In this document: positions 56,722-64,000 of the stretch, piece by piece
How the letters are laid out: each line of letters opens with the position of its first letter
Position numbering within the stretch: the first letter of the stretch is position 1
Assembly: GCF_014805625.2 (NCBI RefSeq)
Contig: NW_023998464.1
Location: 2,445,622-2,509,621, forward strand
Direction: 5' to 3'
DNA: 64,000 bases
Origin: Glossina fuscipes
Lineage: Eukaryota; Arthropoda; Insecta; Diptera; Glossinidae
Translations under genes and position numbers: made by a program
The notes under the pieces: model-generated
The model's input: only the letters and a program-made list of their open reading frames with translations
The model's database searches: none
Told to the model about the DNA's origin: nothing

Positions 56722-57112
56722 TAAGTGAGAAACAAATGAAAATACTGTAGTGGGACACGGCCTACCATTACATACTCTACGCCACTTCGATCACTACAGT
56801 TATTCATGTGACGACTTTTCAAAGTAAGGCTTTATATTGGAAGGGATCGAAAACGTGGTCCGATCCGAACAGGTTTCAATAGCCAAAAAATTTCGATGTA
56901 CCGAATTTCATCAAAATTGCTCGCAATTTATAATTTGTAGGTTGAACACAAAAAAAAAAGTCCGACAGACGGATGGACAGACAAGCTTAGTTTAATTTAA
57001 GAAATGGCTCTGCATCGATGCATATAATAAAAGATGAGTCTATCTCAAGTCCTGTCGACTGTTGCATACATCCACACACACTTAATACACCCTTGCACCA
57101 CAAACAGTAACA
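56722..57112 (-). repeat. dispersed repeat family A, copy 15, near full length
   Basis: On the plus strand it runs AATACTGTAGTGGGACACGG, CTCTACGCCACTTCGATCAC, GGTCCGATCCGAACAGG, ATTTCATCAAAATTGCTCGC, GACAGACGGATGGACAGACA, AAAGATGAGTCTATCTCAAG and CACCCTTGCACCACAAAC. With copy 2 it defines the family at about 360-390 bp. Confidence 0.88.
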
Positions 57113-57114
57113 GT

Positions 57115-59540
57115 CACATATATTCGTAACGGAAAATATCCAAGCCTTTTAGTAAGCAGCCCAATAATCAGGCGTACAAAGCTTAACTAAATACTAAAGC
57201 AGAAAACAAGCATCCACACAGGTGCCGTACTCTATTCAGCAATGCAGATGCTTGATAAAATTTTCAAATTCAATCGCCGAAAGACTTTAAAACCAATTTT
57301 AAGTATTTAAGTATATCATCCTATAAATAGAGCTACAAGATCAGATCAAGAAGAACATGATCAGAGCTACATTTTCGAAAAGATTAAATTTATGCCGTTC
57401 AACCGTATAACTAACTGTTTTACATTCTTTTAAATTTTCTTTGATATTAAAATTCTTTCTTTTTGGAATATTTTTTACTAATTTATTCAGTACATTACTT
57501 GTTGGCGCTGGCAGTGTCTGTTATGCATAAATTGCCTTCGCTCAGTTGGTGTCGGTCATATGGATTTCACATGTCTTCGTCTTGTGATTACTTATGTGCG
57601 TGGTAAGGTTTTTCCTCAAATCTTTCCATTCCTTTATTCTACAAAGTCACATATAACATATTCGTAGTCGTGAAAAGACAATCGAAAAACCATATGGCAG
57701 CATTTTAAAATTCTAATCAACGGACACACACTTCGTGAAAAATGCATTTAAGGTTTTTTCTTTTATTTATTTATTTATTATTATGATATTTTGGCATTTG
57801 GTCTTCTTCTTCTCCCAGCTCTAGAATGCGATAGTATTTATTCAGACATTGTCGTGTTCGTAGAAAAAAAATGAAGAAACGATCGTTCTGTTGAATAATA
57901 TTTAGAAATGCTTCTGCTTCTTATTCCCTACTCTATATTCATGTTCATATTATTATTATTGTCATTTAACTACATTACACTTGTTTGTTTGATAGGATTG
58001 AAATATCAACAAAAATTATTGGGTGACACTTCTACTTCGCATTGATTTTTTGTTCTTAAACAGTTCGGGGTGTTGAAAAAAGGGTATTAGGGGAAACTAA
58101 GATTAAGATACTAAAGACAAGTAGGATCACCTCTACATTCGATCTCGATTAAGATTATTCACGAGCTAGTCTTTAACACCTACTTTAACCTACGAGTAGC
58201 AGATCTTAAAATCTTGTAATCAAAATAAATGTTCATATTTCAAATCATTTCAGTGTTTTCAGCTATCTTTAAAAATATGATCGACAATGTTGCTTAATGT
58301 CTCAACTTTTCAATATCGGTTTATTCACTATTTTCTAATTTAGGGAATGTTATACGCACGCGAATAAACCAGCGTCTAACGTTAATGACTATATATATAT
58401 ATCTAAGATATTTTGGGAACCTTTGACGCGCACTTTTTTTAGTTGCAAACGGACAAAATTGACATATTATTCTAGGAAGGCACACTCCTCCCTATTATTA
58501 AAAAAAAAAAAAAAAAAACAAAACATTAGATAGAAAGGGAAAATGACGACATTTTTCCCTATGATGTTCGTAGCAATAAATATCATAAAACCCACTGTTT
58601 TTAACTTTTAAAACTTCGCTTCCTTAATTTATGGTTCAAAATCAAACTTGAAAACAGAAGCCGGATGAAATAAGATAAAAACTGTAGGGACCTTCCAAAA
58701 AAATCCTTACAAAAACAGCTACATATATCCGCGTACCTGTAGAAATATATTTGAATTAAATGCTTAATTCTTAGGTCGGAAGACGCACGTCTTACTTAAT
58801 CTTCCTGTAAGCCATCTCTCCATGAACCAGCAATGGTAGTGATAAAATATCGTCCAATTCGCGATTGTTTCAATGCGATTTTCATTTCATATCAGTGATG
58901 CAGTGATGTTGGTTTTGAGTGCATGCCGAAAACATATTTTATGGGAAAAAATGATATATGGGCTAAACCAATAACATATTATCACCAGAGTGTTAAAGTC
59001 TTTAAAAAGAGAAGCAATGTTTGTTAACTTCTGTACATGAACGAATATATTGCCTTCAATTTTCTATTCCTTGTAATTGGTCAAGTATTGCTCCCCACAC
59101 ACTCTGATAATAATCTCATTTTATTACCTTTACCGTGTAACGCAATTAAGATCAGCTAGCAATGCCGTTTTCTTTTTTTTTTTTTTTTTTTTTTTTGAAA
59201 TTTTAAACACCACTTGAGAAAGTGTAAACAGGAATAAAATAACGAGCAACCACAAAAAATTAAATTTTTTAAAATCTTAACATGTGTATGTATATGAGGT
59301 ATATAAACAGGAAAAAGGTAAACAAGAAAAAGAACAAAGTGAAGAGGTCTAAGTAATCAAGTTGCGGCAGAGAAACTGTACTGATTAACCACAGAACATG
59401 TTCATGGGAAAATGATTCTCCTAATGTAAGCAAACAAAGAAAAAAGAGGAGCAACAATTTTGTTCAATGAGATGAACTGAGAAATTGATAGATGCACAAC
59501 GACTGCAGTTGTTTTCATTGCATTTTAAACGTGGGGTCTT
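57115..59540. other. unassigned AT-rich DNA
   Basis: Poly-A and poly-T runs (58500-58518, 59176-59197) only; no gene or repeat match recognised. Confidence 0.35.
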
Positions 59541-59544
59541 TTTA

Positions 59545-59870
59545 CACCTATCACCGAAAGATGGTAGATATGTTCATTTTCCCAAAACGTTTGCAGCACC
59601 AAGAAGGAAGCTGCGCTAATATATACACTTTCTTTGTTTTCTTACATTAGAAGAATCACTTTGCCATGGATATGCCCTATGGTTAAGTAGCACTTATTAT
59701 TGATAAATTTATATATGATTGAATAGATCTACATATGTACATCTGTCGAAACGTTGCCTGATCATAACTAGTCGGCTTAAAATATCGGCGGTTTTTGTAA
59801 CCAGGTCGTTACTGAAAACTATCCAAATGATACAACGATCAAAATTTCCATACACGCTCTTTAGCTAATC
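59545..59870 (+). repeat. dispersed repeat family C, diverged copy
   Basis: CACCGAAAGATGGTAGATAT, AACGTTTGCAGCACCAAGAA, GGAAGCTGCGCTAATATATA and, later, GTCGGCTTAAAATATCGGCG. The order agrees with the copy at 27.34 kb. Confidence 0.55.
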
Positions 59871-59879
59871 CCACACATA

Positions 59880-60625
59880 ATACACTGTACAAAGATGAGA
59901 AAACAAAAAAAAAAAGGGAAAAAGAAAACAGCCATGCAACACTAATATTATAGAGAAATCTTTTTTTTTTTTTTAAATAAAGATGATAGGTATAAACACA
60001 GCCGAATATAATTTGCTTCTTCCTACTTGTTTATTTTAGGTATGCAAGGCATGTTTTTCTATTAGCACAAAAGAAAACTATGCATTCAGAATATTAGGAA
60101 AAACGGCATACTAAGAAAAGTTAAATGCTAGCTATTGTAGTATATGAACATAAATGCACAAAATTTTAAACGAAAAACAATCGAATTCACTTATACCCCT
60201 AGGAGATCGAGTGATCGCACCATAGAGATTCTGAATTGTTTTTTGAGAAAACCCGTTGCATTATTCGTTAAATATCACAAAAGCTAGCTTAAGTTTTTCC
60301 TTAAAGCCGCCATCCTCGCTTCGACTCATTTTCGGCTTATATTACTACACTTGTTCTATCATTTCTTCTTTGTCAATCAACCAGTTGAGTAACGAAAGAG
60401 TGAAGCGTAAAATATTTGAAAAATAAAAAAGAAAAAAACAAAGTGCCCCCAAACTCTTCGTTTATTAATGTACAGCACCGTATTCAATATGCCTTGCAAT
60501 TAAATTTATGCAATGACATACACGATATAGCTACCATATACTTTTGTCAGAGAGACCTTTCCTGTCCTTTTGAGAACAAGAATTAGTTGGAGGGATTAAA
60601 TTACGCTATCCAGATAGGTCTAGCT
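59880..60625. other. unassigned AT-rich DNA
   Basis: Nothing recognised. Confidence 0.35.
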
Positions 60626-60631
60626 AGACTC

Positions 60632-60962
60632 TGCTGCACCGCTTCTGGTAGAAGGGCATAGTAAGTTTGTGAGGACTTATGCAACACACAGAAGGATTTG
60701 AGATAAAGCCACCATTTATTATAGCGACAGATTCAAAATCACGTTCTGAAGCGATCGAAGTTTCTGGAAGAGGTTGATAAAGTTTAGTACAAGCACGTGG
60801 CCCAAGAATGAACTGTTCGTATCGGACCACCTTTTCAGCCAATCCCCAAGTAAAAACCTATTTTGAAAATTCGTTATATGAATAACGGTATTAAACGAAG
60901 TGGCATAGGGAATTTAATGGTGGCCCCCGCCATCGCATTTTCACATTTCAAGTGAAATGCAA
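60632..60962 (+). repeat. dispersed repeat family A, copy 16
   Basis: CTGCACCGCTTCTGGTAGAA at the left, GATTCAAAATCACGTTCTGA and GGCCCAAGAATGAACTGTTC inside, and TTCGTTATATGAATAACGGT, TAAACGAAGTGGCATAGGGA and TTTAATGGTGGCCCCCGCCA at the right. The minus ORF at 60624-60842 lies in it. Confidence 0.85.
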
Positions 60963-60969
60963 GCACTTT

Positions 60970-61970
60970 GACTAAATCGAATTTGAAAGTGATAGGGATT
61001 TTCAAGGAGCCTTTTCCCTTAATTACTCCTCATTGCCAATATTATAAAATAAATTCTTGCCCGAGTTTACTTCTCCATTCTCCCTTCCTTTTTCTCTTTT
61101 ATGCATGATTAACTTTAATCACAAGTAAATAAATTTAGCTTAAACTTGTTTAAGCATGCACTTCTACTTGCTGAAGGTATTTTACTTTAATTGAATTTAA
61201 AATTTTTAATTTACTTTTTCACAAAATTGCGTCATAAGCGAATAGGGTAAATATATAAACAATTTATTAACACTAAACACCCGCTTACATATTCTACGCA
61301 CACCTACTTTTACCGAAATATCCAAATAGTTCAAGTTGAAAAAACTATTAATATTTTCTGTGAGTGGATGGCGGCTCGTTTTTTTGTAAAATTGTCACAG
61401 TGACAAAAATAAAGATAAGGACAGTAGAGATCAACAGGAAATGTTAAAAGGTTTAATTGATTTGTTTACCAATACGCTCACGATAGCCATCTTTGCGAAA
61501 ACATAGACAATGCTGTTAGGAAACCGGTGGAGACCATCTTTTAATCGAACTTGTAAAGTGTCCTGACGAATCTTTTGATAGCATTTTATTAAAAAATCTC
61601 GACCAAATCGTAAGTTATCGGTGAGCATAAGAAAAAGTCGTGGGTTTGTTTCTAACTTGCTTTAGTTCGTTATATCATTCCCATTTTTCTGTCTTCTATG
61701 TGGACCGATTACAAATTGGAATTCTTAAGTAAAAGTAAATGAATTTGGGTCACCTTCTTATAGAGCAAGGTATATGTCTCAGGCATCTCGAAAATTAGAG
61801 CACTTCACTGAAAATAATATTTCGATATACAATAATATCAGATGGGCGTGGGCGGTTTTTCATTTTTTTTTACAAGTGCTGCAAGAATATATACATAATA
61901 AGTTTATCGTTATTTCGTATGTTCTGTCTTACTATTTTGGGAATGTTCACTACTCATACTAACGCAGAGG
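60970..61970. other. unassigned AT-rich DNA
   Basis: The minus ORF at 61431-61628 is not recognised. Confidence 0.35.
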
Positions 61971-61974
61971 GAGG

Positions 61975-62085
61975 AACGGAGGAAAAGTTGCGCCGATCTA
62001 GAAATATATATACTTTATAGGGTTTGTAAATCGGCACAAGTGGACGTTGCAAGCGTTTTGACAAAACGAATATATAACGGTCGTT
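61975..62085 (-). repeat. dispersed repeat family C, short copy
   Basis: Inverted: CGTTTTGTCAAAACGCTTGC, AACGTCCACTTG and CTATAAAGTATATATATTTC. It matches the left part of the 27.34 kb copy (TTTTGTCAAGGCGTTTGCAA). Confidence 0.6.
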
Positions 62086-62350
62086 GGTATAAAAAATCGG
62101 GTACAGATTTTTAAAAGTCTTTTCATATAATTAAAAGTCATCAATAATTTCAGAAGCATTATACGCCTTAAAAGCATTGTTTTGCAACTAGAAAGTGGAA
62201 ATGAGTCAAATTAACGTAGTTGGTAGTTCTAGTGTTAAATTGTACAAACTTCTAGAGCGTAAAAACTAGAAACGAAACTGATTTGTTTTCTTATTTGAAA
62301 TTCCTGACCGACCGTGTTTAGTTTTTCAAATTCAAAGCGTAGCAACAAAA

Positions 62351-62354
62351 TATA

Positions 62355-62388
<34 letters not shown>
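62351..62388. repeat. (AT)n microsatellite
   Basis: About 14 uninterrupted AT units preceded by ATAATATA. Confidence 0.9.
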
Positions 62389-62390
<2 letters not shown>

Positions 62391-62625
62391 AGTGTATTAA
62401 TGTAAACTGACACACATTTCATTATTGTGCACACTTATTTAAGACATCCCTGGTGTGTTTCTCTTCGCAATATATGAGAGAACGAACCGTGGCAGATATT
62501 TGAACCACTAACGGAACATTGCAAATTATGAAGATCTTGCAGTAAATATTTACTTTAGGCGATTTGTTTATTATAATATTTATGTTTAATATCTTTAGAA
62601 ATACGTTCTCCACAATTTCAAAGAT

Positions 62626-62932
62626 TTGACACTTTATAATATCATTCGCCCATACAAGAATGAAAGAAAATTGCTTATAACGGAACGGACGATTTTGCGG
62701 GAAATAAGAGCAAATCCCCGATTAAGTGCACCCAAAATTGCTGCAGAAGGTGTTGGAACATGGAAAGGAAGTATTAACATCTGCAGTAAGGAAGACTCTC
62801 TTCACAGAGAGGTTGAAAGGTCGCGTTGCTCGCCGTAAGCCATTGGCACAAGAAAGTAATAAGAAGCAGAGACTAGAATTTGCCAAAGAGCTTGAGAGTA
62901 AAATAAATTTTTATATTTGGACAATGGATTAG
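62626..62932 (+). pseudogene. Tc1-like transposase N-terminal remnant
   Basis: The first frame reads ITERTILREIRANPRLSAPK; after a frameshift near 62750 the second frame reads EVLTSAVRKTLFTERLKGRV then ARRKPLAQESNKKQRLEFAK. This is the bipartite paired-like DNA-binding region of Tc1-family transposases, ending just before the catalytic DDE domain (IWTMD, then stop at 62930). Catalytic motifs are absent and no inverted repeats were found, so it is a fragment. It differs from the mariner at 13.6 kb. Confidence 0.8.
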
Positions 62933-62939
62933 GTTTAAC

Positions 62940-63700
62940 AAGCTTTTACTATTTGTAGAGCCAATATTAATCCGACTCACTGTACCTGACAAGTCTAATG
63001 CTATACCCTTTGGTGTGTACAAGGCATTGGTTTACTTCGGAGTTTTCTGTGTTCTCTCTTATAGATTATCACAAACACTGAGCAACTTAATGAACTTCTC
63101 TTGTGTATAGATTTACAAGAAATTTCAGTTTTCTACGGCACTACTAAATGCTTCTAATACATAGGAAGGTAGCGGATGGGTATGGCGAATTTTAATCAAA
63201 CCAAAGTAAGCATTATTTCAGGGATGTAAAAGTGCACCACTTCCTAATTTCTAGCTAGCGAAGCGTAAAATATGGGTGTGTTGCAAGCGATGTAAAATTT
63301 TTAGAAGAAATGCTATATTAATAAGGAACGTTCAAGTTGATTAAAATTACAAAATTACATCACAGAATGTGGACCAAGCAAAATTAACTTGCAAGATGTT
63401 CGTGAAGAGATCAACTTAGGACTGAAAAGAAAAGTGACATTAATGGCAAAATGATTTCATACCTAGAAAATGATACAAAACGATAGAAAATCTCTTAAGC
63501 GTAATTCTAACGGAAGTGTTCAATTAAGAATTCATCTCATTATAAACTTAACCCCTTGCCGCTCACATGTGAACTCTGCTTTCCATTTGCAATAAAGATA
63601 ACTAACTTCATGTGATCAATTCCTCATATTAAACTGCATGAGTACCAATTAATAAAAAAAAAGAAAGAGAAAATACAAAACACAGTAAACACAATAAAAC
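62940..63700. other. unassigned AT-rich DNA
   Basis: No recognised gene. This does not read on as the DDE part of the Tc1-like transposase. Confidence 0.35.
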
Positions 63701-63703
63701 ACA

Positions 63704-63714
63704 ATATATATAAA

Positions 63715-63751
<37 letters not shown>
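63704..63751. repeat. (TA)n microsatellite
   Basis: A TA-dinucleotide run with a few interruptions, about 48 bases. The minus ORF across it is an artefact of the repeat. Confidence 0.9.
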
Positions 63752-63752
<1 letters not shown>

Positions 63753-64000
63753 ACGCATGTAAAAAAGCATTCAATGAAATAATCATTACAAAGGTTGCTT
63801 TTAAGATCATTTACAACAGTCATAAGATTATTTGAGTATGACTCACGTCAAAAGCTATTCAAGATACGTTTCAGTTGATAATATTTTTGAGTGCAATAGT
63901 AGTAAAAGAAATGAGAATGTATATGAAACGCGTAACACACAACGCCAGAGATAATAAAATGCAAATATTTAAGAAAACTGGAAGAACGCAAAACAAATAG
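63752..64000. other. AT-rich end of window, nothing recognised
   Basis: No coding or repeat match was found. Confidence 0.4.

Noticed and set aside
62341..62400. Possible CRISPR-like or regulatory repeat at AT-rich runs
   Set aside because: These are plain dinucleotide microsatellites, and the genome is eukaryotic; no spaced direct repeats of CRISPR type occur in the window.

Overview
This is an AT-rich nuclear segment from a higher fly (Brachycera; a tephritid-like fruit fly would fit, but the sequence does not fix the species). Two genes are recognisable and both read as close relatives of Drosophila proteins: the Mediator kinase Cdk8 and the Arf-GEF steppke (cytohesin). Spliceosomal GT-AG introns, long introns, tRNA-derived SINEs, mariner, pogo-like and Tc1-like elements, non-LTR retrotransposon remnants and polyQ/polyN tracts agree with this. 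There is no bacterial or phage sequence organisation.

Layout. 0-6.3 kb: repeats and intergenic DNA, with a possible last exon near 0.8-0.93 kb, SINE copies (0.4 and 5.4 kb) and a decayed I-clade-like LINE on the minus strand (1.7-3.4 kb). 6.5-8.04 kb: Cdk8 on the plus strand, complete in one coding exon, with a poly(A) signal. 8.1-8.3 kb: a GC-richer, coding-like island I cannot name. 9.0-9.2 kb: a 42-bp minisatellite. 9.5-12.1 kb: two decayed non-LTR retrotransposon fragments on the plus strand. 13.5-14.8 kb: a mariner transposase with three in-frame stops (minus). 14.8-15.7 kb: a fragment of an MFSD1-like lysosomal transporter gene that keeps two introns but is frameshifted and truncated. 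21.2-41.6 kb: steppke on the minus strand; I could place nine coding exons with consistent phases. They give a predicted protein of about 759 residues: a 400-residue low-complexity N-terminal exon, the end of a coiled coil, a Sec7 domain and a PH domain. 41.6-64 kb: mostly repeats and unassigned DNA, with a Tc1-like transposase remnant at 62.6-62.9 kb.

The repeats are the most distinctive part. A roughly 330-400 bp family (called family A here) occurs at least 16 times in both orientations. It has inverted TATACCCTACACC / GGTGTAGGGTATT ends and a GTGGGCC-GGCCCAC palindrome. A second family (C) has a TATATTCTTGATCA-type core. A tRNA-derived SINE with A and B boxes and a (TAA)n tail is present in three or four copies. 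A 383-bp pogo/Tigger-like MITE with intact inverted repeats and TA duplications lies inside a step intron.

The two recognised genes do not form a functional unit: Cdk8 acts in the nucleus on transcription, and steppke activates Arf GTPases at membranes. I saw no convincing new multi-gene system. The better leads are the long N-terminal exon of steppke, the MFSD1-like fragment, the SINE and family A repeats, the GC-rich island at 8.1 kb and a consensus-like TATA/initiator pair at 19.9 kb.
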